Source: an uncultured bacterium
GTDB lineage: Bacteria; Planctomycetota; GCA-002687715
Assembly: GCA_902826835.1 (NCBI GenBank)
Contig: CADEGH010000020.1
Coordinates: 39,276 to 103,275 of the forward strand
DNA: 64,000 nt
Direction: 5' to 3'
The position numbers and the translations under genes were made by a program. Within the stretch, counting starts at the first letter, position 1; each line of letters starts with the position of its first letter. Of the stretch, positions 30,976-39,875 are shown in pieces. Below the pieces are notes generated by a model. It was not told the DNA's origin. It did not search any database and saw nothing but the letters and a program-made list of their open reading frames with translations.

Positions 30976-32085
30976 TCACCAAGACCACGCCGTGAGCCCG
31001 GCCGTGAAGAGGGCGTCGACGAGGATGATCCAGAGGATCGAGAGGACGACGGAGCGCGTGGTGGCCCGTCCGACCGCCGCCGCCCCGCCGCGGGTGCGCA
31101 GGCCTTGGTGCGCGGCCACCGTCGCGATCACCACCCCGAAACACACCGCCTTGAGGAGCCCCCCGATCACGAAATTCGGCTCGATCGCGAGCAGAGTCTG
31201 GCGCCACAGCGAGGAGAGCGGCAATTCCAGCACGCCCATGCCGATGAGGAAGCCGCCGAACACGCCCAAGATGTCGGCAAAGAGGGTGAGGGCGGGCACG
31301 GCGATGACCAAGGCCCGAAGGCGCGGCGCGACGAGGTAGTCGATCGGCGAGATTCCGATCACTTCGAGAGCGTCGATCTCTTCGCTCACGCGCATCGTGG
31401 CGATTTCCGCGGTGAGGGCCGCGCCGCTACGTCCCGCGACGAGGATGGCGACGATCAGAGGCCCGATCTCCTTCGTGATCGAGAGCCCGACCAGGTCGGC
31501 GACGCGCAGTTCTTGTCCCCACGTGCGCAGGAGGGGGGCGCCGTTGAGGGCGAGGATGGCGCCGACCAGGAGCGAGATGAGGCCCACGAGGGGAAGCGCC
31601 GCGAGGCCCATCCGGGCTACGGAACTCCACACTTCTTCGCCGCGACTTTCCGGGGCGACGAAGAGCTGGCGACCTGCGCAAGCGAGGCTGGCACGCAGGA
31701 GGAGGAGATAGCGCAGCGCCGCATCGCGCAACTCCCTGGCCGCCAGCACGAATCGATCGAACGCGGGCACCCGGGCTTCCGGCGCGGCGGGTTCAATCGG
31801 ACGAAGGTAGAGGCTCAGGAGCCGCCGATGCTCTTCCTGGTCGCTTTGGAACGCGACCTCCGCGCCCTGGCGCTGGAAGCGATCCCCGATTCGAAACAGT
31901 CGGGCGGCGGCAATGCCGGTGACACTGGGTACGCGCGATAGATCCACGACGACTCGGCGCGTGCCCTCCGGTGCGGCATCAGGGAGAGCGAATCGGCGCG
32001 CGCCAAGGTCTCCGTCGATCGCGACCCAGTATCCATCGGGCTTCTTCTCGCCCCGGTAGCTGACACTGGGCGCGGCGGCCTTCAT
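30976..32085 (-). CDS. mlaE: MlaE-like permease with N-terminal STAS domain
   Basis: The start is the ATG at 32085 overlapping the upstream TGA, giving 369 residues. The first about 100 residues form a STAS-like domain (VAIDGDLGARRFALPDA, RRVVVDLSRVPSVTGIAAARLF), the counterpart of separate MlaB. The MlaE fold follows, with family blocks GLISLLVGAILALNGAP, KEIGPLIVAILVAGRSGAA, AEIATMRVSEEIDALEVIGISPIDYLVAPR and the last helices FGVVIATVAAHQGLRTRGGAAAVGRATTRSVV. It is the membrane channel of the lipid transporter whose ATPase and MCE subunits follow. Fusion of MlaB and MlaE functions is known in several phyla. Confidence 0.92.
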   Translation of the reverse strand: MKAAAPSVSYRGEKKPDGYWVAIDGDLGARRFALPDAAPEGTRRVVVDLSRVPSVTGIAAARLFRIGDRFQRQGAEVAFQSDQEEHRRLLSLYLRPIEPAAPEARVPAFDRFVLAARELRDAALRYLLLLRASLACAGRQLFVAPESRGEEVWSSVARMGLAALPLVGLISLLVGAILALNGAPLLRTWGQELRVADLVGLSITKEIGPLIVAILVAGRSGAALTAEIATMRVSEEIDALEVIGISPIDYLVAPRLRALVIAVPALTLFADILGVFGGFLIGMGVLELPLSSLWRQTLLAIEPNFVIGGLLKAVCFGVVIATVAAHQGLRTRGGAAAVGRATTRSVVLSILWIILVDALFTAGLTAWSW

Positions 32086-33920
32086 GATCCGGTCACTTTG
32101 CCGGTCGCTTCGTCGACGAGGTAGGTCTGGCGCAGCGCGAGATTCGTGAGCGTGGTCACTCCGCCCAGGGGCCAGCGGACTTCGACTTTGGGCAAAGGTT
32201 CCGAGACGGCACCGAGACCCAACCGGAGGCGGCCCTCGGAGGTCGAGAGATAGCCGCCGCCGTAGCTGCGTTCGAGCAAGCGCGTCGTGCCGTCCGGCAG
32301 CGTCGCGACGACGCGGGCTCCGATGGCGTCCCGATTCTTGCCCTTCCCGATGAGGTCGAAGTGGACCCACGCGCCGTGGCCCTCTCCGTCGTTGCGCAGA
32401 AGGGTGGGCGGGGCGTCCAACTCCACGATGAAATAATCTTCGTCGTCGTCGCCGTCGAAATCGGCGAGCAAAAGACCGCGGCTCACCGCCTTCTTCAGGA
32501 ACCCGTCGCCAGCGGCGAATTGCACATCCTCGAAGACGACCAGGCCTTTTTCGTTCTTTCCGCGACCGGCGAAAATCTGGTTGAGTTGGCGGTAGCTCGT
32601 GCCCAGCGGAGCGGAGTCGACCTGGGGATAGACGTGCCCTGAGACCACGACGAGATCCGGCCAGCCGTCGCGGTCCAAGTCGGAGACTCGCGTGCCCCAG
32701 CTCAAGTACAAAAAGGAGGGCTCGCCCAACTTGCTCGCGTAACTCTCGTCCGTGAACAGGAGGCCGGGAGGTTGGACTCCGTCATTCAAATAGAGCGTGT
32801 TGTGGTCGTGGGAAAAGTTGGTGACGAAGAGGTCGAGCGCCCCGTTGTGGTCGACATCGAAGGCGTCGACGCCCATGCCACTCTGGGCGCGGCCGGCCTC
32901 GTTCATGGCCACTCCCGCCATCATCGCGACGTCTTTGAAGCGGCCACGGTCGTTGCGCCAGAGGAAGTTGGGGCGCGAGTCGTTCGCGACGTAGAGATCG
33001 GTGTCGCCGTCGCCGTCGTAGTCGCCGGTCACCGCGCCCAGCGCGTAACTCGGCGCCGCGGCGTCGAACCCGAATTTCTTGGTCGCATCCACGAGTTTGC
33101 CATCGACGTTCTCGAAGAAAGAGTCGGCGGCCGGGGTCGTGCCGAGCGGGCCGCAGGAAACCTTCAGGCCCTTCCACTCGCAAGGATTGCCGTCGTTGGG
33201 CGGCGCCTTGGGATCGTAGTGGACGTAATTCCCAACCCACAGGTCAAGGTCTCCGTCCAGATCGGCGTCGAAGAACGCCGCCGCGGTGGAAGGCCCCGGA
33301 TCGGCCCCGCCCCACTCGGCAGTGGCGTCTCGGAACGTGCCGTCCCCGCGGTTTTCGTACCAGAGGTTCGCACGTAAGTAACAGGTCAAATAGAGATCTT
33401 GGTCGCCATCGGCATCGAAGTCGATGGCGAAGGCCCCGTGACCCCATCCAAATGCGGAGATCCCGGCCGCCTCCGTGACATCAGTGAATTTCATGCCTCC
33501 GTCGTTGCGATAGAGAGCCGGACGAGGGGTAAAGCGAGGTGTCTGCCCCTCGAAGACGGTCCCGTTCGTGACGAAGAGGTCCTGATCTCCATCCCGGTCG
33601 TAGTCGAGGGCGGCCGCCCCCTGTCCGAGGTTCTCGGGAATGGCGAGTTTGCGCACGGGGTCGCCGCAAACATTCTCCAGGGTGATCCCCGAGGATTGGC
33701 TGACGTCCGTGGTGCGGAACCGACGGGCGAGGGGCACGGGATCAACCGCGGGGGGCGGCGCCACGGGCGACACCTTGGAGGCGGATTCCGCCGGCGCCGC
33801 GGAGCTCACGCCGGCGGGAGATCGGGAAGCCGGCGGGTCGGACTTGCCGCACGCACTGATCAGGCTGGAGGCGGCCATCGCGAGCGCGACCCCTCCGAGG
33901 GCGCGCCAACGGGCGTTCAG
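32082..33920 (-). CDS. ASPIC/UnbV lipoprotein with FG-GAP/VCBS repeats, probable CTG start
   Basis: No ATG, GTG or TTG lies at a sensible point. A CTG at 33920 overlaps the previous gene's TGA in the 4-bp style seen throughout this cluster. It gives a perfect lipoprotein leader (NARWRALGGVALAMAASSLISAC, lipobox LISAC at about residues 21-25). The first ATG inside would cut off the basic region. Repeated Ca-binding blades follow (DYDRDGDQDLFVTNG, DFDADGDQDLYLTCY, DYDGDGDTDLYVAND, DVDHNGALDLFVTNF, DLDRDGWPDLVVVSG). The C-terminal domain is UnbV/ASPIC (RDAIGARVVATLPDGTTRLLERSYGGGYLSTSEGRLRLGLG). The 612-residue product is probably periplasmic or surface-exposed. Confidence 0.83.
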   Translation of the reverse strand: MNARWRALGGVALAMAASSLISACGKSDPPASRSPAGVSSAAPAESASKVSPVAPPPAVDPVPLARRFRTTDVSQSSGITLENVCGDPVRKLAIPENLGQGAAALDYDRDGDQDLFVTNGTVFEGQTPRFTPRPALYRNDGGMKFTDVTEAAGISAFGWGHGAFAIDFDADGDQDLYLTCYLRANLWYENRGDGTFRDATAEWGGADPGPSTAAAFFDADLDGDLDLWVGNYVHYDPKAPPNDGNPCEWKGLKVSCGPLGTTPAADSFFENVDGKLVDATKKFGFDAAAPSYALGAVTGDYDGDGDTDLYVANDSRPNFLWRNDRGRFKDVAMMAGVAMNEAGRAQSGMGVDAFDVDHNGALDLFVTNFSHDHNTLYLNDGVQPPGLLFTDESYASKLGEPSFLYLSWGTRVSDLDRDGWPDLVVVSGHVYPQVDSAPLGTSYRQLNQIFAGRGKNEKGLVVFEDVQFAAGDGFLKKAVSRGLLLADFDGDDDEDYFIVELDAPPTLLRNDGEGHGAWVHFDLIGKGKNRDAIGARVVATLPDGTTRLLERSYGGGYLSTSEGRLRLGLGAVSEPLPKVEVRWPLGGVTTLTNLALRQTYLVDEATGKVTGS

Positions 33921-35494
33921 CGTCCGAGAAAGACCGAGCGTCCCCCGGTGATGCGCGCGATCCCGTCGAGCAGGGTCTGGAGCCCCTGCGACTCCTCCAT
34001 CCCGATCGTGTGGATGACCATGCGCGCTGCTTTGTTCCACTTCTCAACCTCGCGGAGGATGTGATCGATGTTGGTGATCTCCCCTTCGGTGGGTTCACCG
34101 TCACTCAAGAAATAGCACGTGTCGTAGGGGGGGCGTACTTCGCTGACCTTCGGACCTGCGCCGGTTACGCTGATGCTGTCCGAAGTCCGTTTCTGGGAGA
34201 GACCGAAGGCCGCGCGCAGGGCCGCATAGGTGTTGGTCTTGCCCATCATGTAGCCGTCCTTGTCGACGCCGCTCGACTGCACCGCGGAGCTCGACGGTTT
34301 CCACGCCTTTTGGCGCTCCAGCCATTTCAGGGCATCTTGGACGTTGGCGGCGCTGGCGGGGATCGACTCCTTCTTGAAGAAGCGCAGGTCGGTCTCGAAG
34401 GCGATGATGTTGAACTTCACCTCCGAGTCGAGGGAGCGCAGCACGTGGGCCAGCTCCTCGCGGGCGATTTCGAGCTTGGGGGTTCCCGTCGGCGGGGCTT
34501 GGCGGCCGGCGATGGTCACGCCAGCGCGCAGAAGGATGGGCACCTCCATCGACGTCGAGACGTCGATGACGAACAAGATCTTCTGGCTGAAGGTCTTGAT
34601 CCGGTGGTACTCGACGGGCCGACGGTCGTAGCTGCCGACCGGGTCTTTCTCCTCGGGTTCGCCCTTGCCTTCCGGGGGGACCGTGAAGGTGCCCTTCGAA
34701 CGCTCCCACCACTCCCGCCAGAGGTTGGCGTCCATGCCGAACGTGCGCTGGGTGATGCGGATGAGCGCGCGGCGGGCATCCTCGCGCGGGCGGCCGATGG
34801 CGGCATCGAGATAGTCGATGATGGGGCCGATCGACTCCTTGGTTCGGATCATGCTCAACGCGTGCAGCGCCGCCGTCTGCACCCGCCAGTTGTGATGCTG
34901 GAGCATGGGGATGACGCCGATGTGCGCCTCCGGTTTGCGGAGCAGGGCAATGCCATCGAGGATCCCGATGATCACGAGATCCGCTTCGCCTGCTAAAGAA
35001 CGGCTGAGCACGGTCGCAGCCTGAATGTCTTCGGTGCGACCCAAAGCATCGGCGAGGGCGATCTTCACGCCCGGCGCCTTCTCGGCCTCGAATGCGACCA
35101 AGAGAGGCTGCACCGGCGGCGGATTCCACGCCAGGTTGGCGGCGATGCCACTGGCGCAGACCCAACGGACCTCGACCTTTGGGTTCTTGAGTCCTTCGAG
35201 AATGGCCGCACGGGCTTCTTCCGAGGCATATTTTCCGAGGGTCGAAACGGCCCGGTCGCGCACTTCGGGTAGTTCTTCCGCGGCGCCGTACTGCACCGCG
35301 AGCTTCGCGGATTCGGCGGTATCCACCCGGGCGAGACGATCGAGTTGTTCACCCCGCACCGTGGGTTCGGTCGAGCGGATGTGCTTCTTGAACTCGACGA
35401 TGGTGGGGTCGGGCGGCGGCTTCGGCTGGGCGACGAGGGCCGGGGTCAAGCTGAGGGCGGAAAGAAGGAGCGTGAACCATGCCGTCCGGTGCAT
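33917..35494 (-). CDS. Secreted HEAT-repeat protein with von Willebrand factor A domain
   Basis: The ATG at 35494 shares its A with the stop of the preceding gene (TGATG), giving 525 residues. A signal peptide (WFTLLLSALSLTPALVAQ) leads into HEAT-like helical repeats at about residues 40-260 (ARAAILEGLKNPKVEVRWVCA, NWRVQTAALHALSMI). A VWA domain from about 300 onward has the MIDAS DxSxS in FVIDVSTSMEV, an intervening Thr region and the Asp in FLSDGEPTEGE. Metal-dependent protein binding in the periplasm is expected. It sits with moxR and a peptidase-like gene; MoxR-VWA partnerships are well known chaperone-like modules. Confidence 0.82.
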   Translation of the reverse strand: MHRTAWFTLLLSALSLTPALVAQPKPPPDPTIVEFKKHIRSTEPTVRGEQLDRLARVDTAESAKLAVQYGAAEELPEVRDRAVSTLGKYASEEARAAILEGLKNPKVEVRWVCASGIAANLAWNPPPVQPLLVAFEAEKAPGVKIALADALGRTEDIQAATVLSRSLAGEADLVIIGILDGIALLRKPEAHIGVIPMLQHHNWRVQTAALHALSMIRTKESIGPIIDYLDAAIGRPREDARRALIRITQRTFGMDANLWREWWERSKGTFTVPPEGKGEPEEKDPVGSYDRRPVEYHRIKTFSQKILFVIDVSTSMEVPILLRAGVTIAGRQAPPTGTPKLEIAREELAHVLRSLDSEVKFNIIAFETDLRFFKKESIPASAANVQDALKWLERQKAWKPSSSAVQSSGVDKDGYMMGKTNTYAALRAAFGLSQKRTSDSISVTGAGPKVSEVRPPYDTCYFLSDGEPTEGEITNIDHILREVEKWNKAARMVIHTIGMEESQGLQTLLDGIARITGGRSVFLGR

Positions 35495-36609
35495 CAGCGG
35501 GCTCCGTATCGCTTGAGCGCCCAGGCGCGCCAGCGTTCCTGAAAAGACGTGCTGGAGAGACCAAACACCTGATCGAGCGCGGCCTGCCCGTCGTTCGTCG
35601 ATTTCAGCGTGCGGTAGTAGTCGGGGAACTTGGCCTCGTCGATCGAGCGGATGAGGCCGTCGACAAACGACCAATTGTAGGCCGTGTCGCGGTGGGACAT
35701 CTGGTCCATCTTCTTTCCGTACATGCCCGACAGCGGGAGATCTTTGCCTCCGGAAATCTCGCCAAAGAGCTTCTTCGGCCAATCGGCGTTTTCCCAGGGG
35801 CCTTTGACGTTGATCTCCTGGAAGCAGTAGTTGCGCGCCTCGCCGAAGTATTCGATCTCCATCCAGTGGGCGAGGCCTTCCACGAACCAGGGCGAAAACT
35901 CGAGGCGGAAGTTGTGACCCGCTTCCACGAGCAGGTGCGTCGTGTTGTGGATCACGTGCTGGTGCATGAACTCGTCTTCGGTCGTGCCGGTCTGGCGGTT
36001 CGGCCAGGTAGCAAAGTTCCCGGTCTGCCCGAGTTGTTTGAAAGGATTGGTGTAGCCGCCCCCCATGTAGAGCAGGGTCACCACCCCTTCTTCCGCCGGG
36101 GCCTTCATGATCCAGACCGACTGTCGCTGCGTGGGGAGCACCCCCGTGACCTTCTTGAACTTCTCGGCGAGGTGCTCGACGCGGTCGGCGTAGAGATGGG
36201 CGGCGCGCGAGCGACTCAGGATGGTCTCACCCACCTTCCAAGTGAGGGGACTCCAGTGCACGATCATGTTGTCGGTTTGGACGTGCGACATCTGGATCCG
36301 GGTGTCCGTGTCGTACTTGCGCTGGGTCGCGAGCCAAGACTCGCGGGTGATGCGCTCCCGATCCAATTCCTCCGCGATATCCAACCGGTTGCAGTTGGCG
36401 CAGGCGATTTTTTGCAGCCCCCCGCAGCACTTGGCGCCGAGCACCGCGTCGCAGAGATGCGGTCGGCTGATCCCGCAGTGCTTCTTTGTGTCGTGGTCCT
36501 TGCTCGTGCAGGCGATGAGGCCGGTACCCTGACACTTCGAGCACTTGGAGGGCGCCTGGCCCAGGGCGCAGAAGGACAGGGATAGAACCATCAAGAGAAG
36601 ACGGGTCAT
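35494..36609 (-). CDS. Secreted Cys-rich peptidase-MA-like protein with altered HExxH
   Basis: The product starts at the ATG at 36609 and has 371 residues with a signal peptide (LLLMVLSLSFCALGQ). A zinc-ribbon-like N-terminus follows, with CSKCQGTG, CTSKDHDTKKHC, CDAVLGAKCCGG and CANCN, recalling DnaJ-type CxxCxG repeats. The C-terminal part looks like a gluzincin metallopeptidase: the helix HVIHNTTHLLVEAGH and the downstream PWFVEGLAHWME. However, HExxH reads HNTTH, so the catalytic Glu is Asn. The protein may be an inactive zinc-binding relative. It is coupled to the HEAT/VWA gene and lies 66 bp after moxR. Confidence 0.65.
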   Translation of the reverse strand: MTRLLLMVLSLSFCALGQAPSKCSKCQGTGLIACTSKDHDTKKHCGISRPHLCDAVLGAKCCGGLQKIACANCNRLDIAEELDRERITRESWLATQRKYDTDTRIQMSHVQTDNMIVHWSPLTWKVGETILSRSRAAHLYADRVEHLAEKFKKVTGVLPTQRQSVWIMKAPAEEGVVTLLYMGGGYTNPFKQLGQTGNFATWPNRQTGTTEDEFMHQHVIHNTTHLLVEAGHNFRLEFSPWFVEGLAHWMEIEYFGEARNYCFQEINVKGPWENADWPKKLFGEISGGKDLPLSGMYGKKMDQMSHRDTAYNWSFVDGLIRSIDEAKFPDYYRTLKSTNDGQAALDQVFGLSSTSFQERWRAWALKRYGAR

Positions 36610-36674
36610 GAGTGGCAAACCTGACTCCGAAGGAGGGGGGAGCGGCTTCCAGCATAACCCGGACCACTCCGAAA

Positions 36675-37694
36675 CTAATGCCGCACGGAATTGAGGATTT
36701 CCCCGAGAATCCGATCGGTGGAGGCGCCTTCCGCTTCCCCTTCGAAGCTGAGGATCAAGCGGTGGCGTAAGGCTGGCAATACGACCGCTCGGACATCCTC
36801 GTAGTCGACGTGCACTCGGCCTCGCCACATGGCCCGGACCTTGGCGGCCCCGACCAAGGCTTGAGCACCCCGCGGCGAGGCGCCGTAGCGCACGAATCGG
36901 CGCACGTTTTCCGGACCCTTGGGATTCGGGTGGGTGGCGAGCACCAACGCGGCGGCGTAGTCACGCACCTCCGGGGCCAGGACGATTTCCCGCGCGGCGG
37001 CCTGGATGCGCAGCAGGGTGTCTTTATCGAGGACCGGGGCGCGGGCCGTCCGCGGGCCCGCCGAGGCTGGCGCGAAGGTTCGGTCGATCACCGCCGCCAG
37101 TTCGGCGGCGGACGGAAAAGGCACGTGGATCTTGAACAAGAAGCGGTCCAGTTGCGCCTCCGGGAGCGGGTAGGTCCCCTCCATTTCGATCGGGTTCTGA
37201 GTGGCGAGGACAAAAAACGGGTCCCCGATCGCGTAGCGCTCGCCCGCCACCGTCACCATCGCCTCCTGCATCGCTTCGAGCAGGGCACTTTGGGTTTTGG
37301 GAGTGGCCCGGTTGATCTCGTCCGCCAAGAGGACGCTTGTGAACACGGGGCCGCGCTGGAAGCGGAATCGTCGCCCGCCGGCGTCTTCGACCACGACGTT
37401 GGTGCCGGTGATGTCTGCCGGCATCAGGTCTGGGGTGAACTGGATGCGAGCTGACGGCAATCCGAGGCATTCCGCCAAGGTGCGAACGAGGAGGGTCTTG
37501 CCAAGGCCGGGGGCGCCTTCGAGGAGCACATGCCCGCGCGCGAGCAGGGCGATGATCGTGTGTTCGACGACCTCGTCTTGGCCAACGATCACCGTCTGAA
37601 CCGCGACCTTGAGCTGGTCCAAGGACCGCTGCATCGAGGCGAGTTCCTGTTCGAGCGCGGCGGCTTCGGGGGATAGCGAAGAGGGCTTCTTCAT
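36675..37694 (-). CDS. MoxR-family AAA ATPase
   Basis: The product has 339 residues. Walker A is EGAPGLGKTLLVRT (about residues 58-71), Walker B VLLADEINRATPKTQSALLEAMQE, sensor 1 FVLATQNPIEMEGTYPLPEAQLDRFLFK, and the lid FVRYGASPRGAQALVGAAKV. All are diagnostic for MoxR/AAA_3. MoxR ATPases act as chaperones with VWA-domain partners, and one such gene lies downstream in the same strand order. The start overlaps the preceding hypothetical gene's stop (ATGA), so that gene may encode part of the same module. Confidence 0.93.
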   Translation of the reverse strand: MKKPSSLSPEAAALEQELASMQRSLDQLKVAVQTVIVGQDEVVEHTIIALLARGHVLLEGAPGLGKTLLVRTLAECLGLPSARIQFTPDLMPADITGTNVVVEDAGGRRFRFQRGPVFTSVLLADEINRATPKTQSALLEAMQEAMVTVAGERYAIGDPFFVLATQNPIEMEGTYPLPEAQLDRFLFKIHVPFPSAAELAAVIDRTFAPASAGPRTARAPVLDKDTLLRIQAAAREIVLAPEVRDYAAALVLATHPNPKGPENVRRFVRYGASPRGAQALVGAAKVRAMWRGRVHVDYEDVRAVVLPALRHRLILSFEGEAEGASTDRILGEILNSVRH

Positions 37695-38215
37695 GAGCTT
37701 CGGGCTTTCACGATCGTGGCGATCGCCGTCACCATGGACCGCTGGACCAACAGGTAGGGGAGGTTTCGCACCGCCGCTTCGACCTCAGGCAAGGTGGGAA
37801 GGACCGAGACCGGATCGAGCAGCGTCAAAAAGCTGAGCTCCCCTTCGACTTGACTCGAGGGAATCCGGCCTTCGAGGGTGCTGCCCGGAAATCCCCGGAG
37901 GTAGAGGCGCACCGACTCGTGCGGGGAGGCCTGGTGCATTTGTCGCAGATGCGGGTCGGAGGCGAGGTCGACGTACTCGTGGGCGACCACGATCTCAGCG
38001 CGCGCCAGCAACAGTTGGTCAAACTCCGCGGGCGGTCCGCTTGGCAGTTTGGTCCACTGGACGGAGGCATCGCGAATGGACAGCTCTGGGCGTTTCCAAT
38101 TGCGTAGATGATCGGCGAGCCGAACCGGACAGGGGTCTACGACCCCGCGGACCCAAAGCTCGGGCGTGATGAAGAGATGGTTCTTGGTGCCGAGGTGGTA
38201 ATGAGTCGTACCCAC
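37691..38215 (-). CDS. Hypothetical protein upstream of moxR
   Basis: This 174-residue protein is not recognised. It begins MGTTHYHLGTKNHLFITPELWVRG and has no signal peptide or membrane helix. Its charged middle part (EYVDLASDPHLRQMHQASPHESVRLYLRGFPGSTLEGRIP) and C-terminal helix (LPEVEAAVRNLPYLLVQRSMVTAIATIV) suggest a compact cytoplasmic protein. The frame is supported by coupling: the stop overlaps the moxR ATG by 4 bp, and the start is 9 bp after folC. A role with MoxR is a guess from position. Confidence 0.65.
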   Translation of the reverse strand: MGTTHYHLGTKNHLFITPELWVRGVVDPCPVRLADHLRNWKRPELSIRDASVQWTKLPSGPPAEFDQLLLARAEIVVAHEYVDLASDPHLRQMHQASPHESVRLYLRGFPGSTLEGRIPSSQVEGELSFLTLLDPVSVLPTLPEVEAAVRNLPYLLVQRSMVTAIATIVKARSS

Positions 38216-38224
38216 GGCCTAAGC

Positions 38225-39640
38225 CTACCGCGTTCGGCGGCGCCGGTCTCGCCTCTGAGTCCGCGAGACGATCGGGGACCTGTGCCTGCGCACCTCACCG
38301 ACCAAATACAGGGAACCGGTCACGAGTAGCGGCAACCCCGCGGCGGCCGCGGCGGCCTCGGCGCTCTCGAGTGCGACTTCGAGATCGGGTTCGGCGACGA
38401 CCTCGATTTGCAGACGGCGGAGGCGCGTTGCGAGTTGCGCAGCCGGCATGGCGCGCGGATTGGGAATGGTCGTGGCCGTCACCCGGGAGGCGGTGCGGCC
38501 CAGTTCCCGGAACACCGATTCAACCTCGCGTTCCCGGGTGACCCCGACGAGGGCGTGGATCTCGCCCGAAGCCGAGAGGCGCGCGGCGGTTTGCACCGCT
38601 TCGCCCACGCTCTCGGCGGTGTGCGCCCCATCGAGGATGATGGGAGTCTTGGCATTCAGTCGCTCCGCGCGTCCGGGGATGTGGACGCGGGCGAGCGCCG
38701 CGCCCGCGGTGGTGGCATCGATCGAGTGGCCCCGGCTTTCGAGCAAGCGTGAGCAGGCGGCCAAGGCCAAAGCCGCATTCAGGGCTTGGTGGGGCGGGCC
38801 GGCCTGGAGCCTAAGGTCCAAGAAGGACTGGCCAAGGACGTTCACCGAAGCCCTGAGTTCGGGCGCGCCCCGTTCCGAAACCCCGGGTCGGGCGTGCAGA
38901 ACGGAGATGCCCAGGCCCGGCCGGATGATGGGACACCCGAGGGCCAAGGCCCGAGCTTCGAGCGGTCCGAAGCCCCGGTCGCCGGGGACCAAGCCCACGA
39001 TCACGTCGTGACCAGGCTTGAAGATCCCGGCCTTTTCCCCGGCGATCGCATCGTGGGTGTGGCCCAAAATGTGGACGTGATCGAGTCCGATGCTCGTGAC
39101 GACGGCGATGGAGTTTTCGAGCACGTTGGTCGCATCGAGTCGTCCTCCGAGTCCGACCTCCATGACCAAAGCATCGGCGCGGGAGTCCTCGGCGATCAGA
39201 AATCCCAAGACGGTGAGGCACTCGAAAAAGGTCGGTGTGGCTTCGCGCCGCGCGCGCTGGATGCGGCGGATCGGCGCGCGGAGGCGGTCGACCGCGGCGG
39301 CAAACGCCTCGTCGGTGACTTCCACGCCGGAACACGCCAGGCGTTCGTTGATGCGCTCGACGTGGGGAGAAATGAACCGGAAGGTCCGCAGGCCGTGAGC
39401 GGCGAGCAGCGCATCCGCGAAGTAGGTGGTCGACGTCTTGCCCTTGGTGCCGGTGATGTGGATCGCCGGAACGCTCCGCGCCGGGTGACCGAGTTCGCCC
39501 AAGAAGGTGCGAAGCCGGTCCAAATCGAAGGCGGCCCGGAGGGGTCCCTTCGGCAGTTTCTGCTCGTAGTCGGTGAAGCTCGCGAGGAATCGCAGGGCGC
39601 GGCGCATCGCCAAAGAGCGCACGACGGGAGGGGCGGCCAT
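38225..39640 (-). CDS. folC: Folylpolyglutamate synthase / dihydrofolate synthase
   Basis: The product has 471 residues in the Mur-ligase fold. Family blocks are LRFLASFTDYEQKL, LRTFLGELGHPARSVPAIHITGTKGKTSTTYF (P-loop), FISPHVERINERL, LGGRLDATNVLENSIAVVTSIGLDHVHILGHTHDAIAGEKAGIF, a domain starting around NAKTPIILDGAHTAES (the DGAHN-like motif), and LVGVTRERE. It adds glutamate to folates and complements the folP gene at 1.7 kb. A shorter start at 39607 (MRRALRFLAS) is possible. A TGCTATGGT extended -10 lies about 40 bp upstream, so this gene may head the long minus-strand cluster. Confidence 0.93.
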   Translation of the reverse strand: MAAPPVVRSLAMRRALRFLASFTDYEQKLPKGPLRAAFDLDRLRTFLGELGHPARSVPAIHITGTKGKTSTTYFADALLAAHGLRTFRFISPHVERINERLACSGVEVTDEAFAAAVDRLRAPIRRIQRARREATPTFFECLTVLGFLIAEDSRADALVMEVGLGGRLDATNVLENSIAVVTSIGLDHVHILGHTHDAIAGEKAGIFKPGHDVIVGLVPGDRGFGPLEARALALGCPIIRPGLGISVLHARPGVSERGAPELRASVNVLGQSFLDLRLQAGPPHQALNAALALAACSRLLESRGHSIDATTAGAALARVHIPGRAERLNAKTPIILDGAHTAESVGEAVQTAARLSASGEIHALVGVTREREVESVFRELGRTASRVTATTIPNPRAMPAAQLATRLRRLQIEVVAEPDLEVALESAEAAAAAAGLPLLVTGSLYLVGEVRRHRSPIVSRTQRRDRRRRTR

Positions 39641-39679
39641 GGGAGGGGGGAGCCGCTCCAGTGGGCAGCGGCGCCGGCG

Positions 39680-39685
39680 ACCATA
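39680..39685 (-). promoter_or_regulatory. Extended -10 box upstream of folC
   Basis: Minus-strand TGCTATGGT resembles the extended -10 boxes before folP and tsaB. Its distance to the folC ATG (39640) implies a leader of about 30-35 bases. It stands back to back with the plus-strand box at 39863, so this region is probably a divergent promoter region. Confidence 0.35.
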
Positions 39686-39862
39686 GCAAGGAGCCAGAAT
39701 TGGGAGTTGAGGGTGGTCGGAGCCCTGCGTTCCGTCCCCCGGGCCGATCGGAGGTCAACCTTGCGCGTCCGGGCCCGTTCCTTCCCGGGGTGCTTCTGGT
39801 GACGCCGGCTCCGGTCTCTGGGCGGCCGAAGGCCCGCGGTCGTGAGGAGGCGCGGCCTCCGC

Positions 39863-39868
39863 TAAGCT
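39863..39868 (+). promoter_or_regulatory. -10 box of the small ORF at 39876 (leaderless-type)
   Basis: TAAGCT is seven bases before ATG 39876, as in folP where it is six. There is no ribosome-binding site between them. The box independently supports that ATG as a used start codon. Confidence 0.45.
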
Positions 39869-39875
39869 CGCCGCG

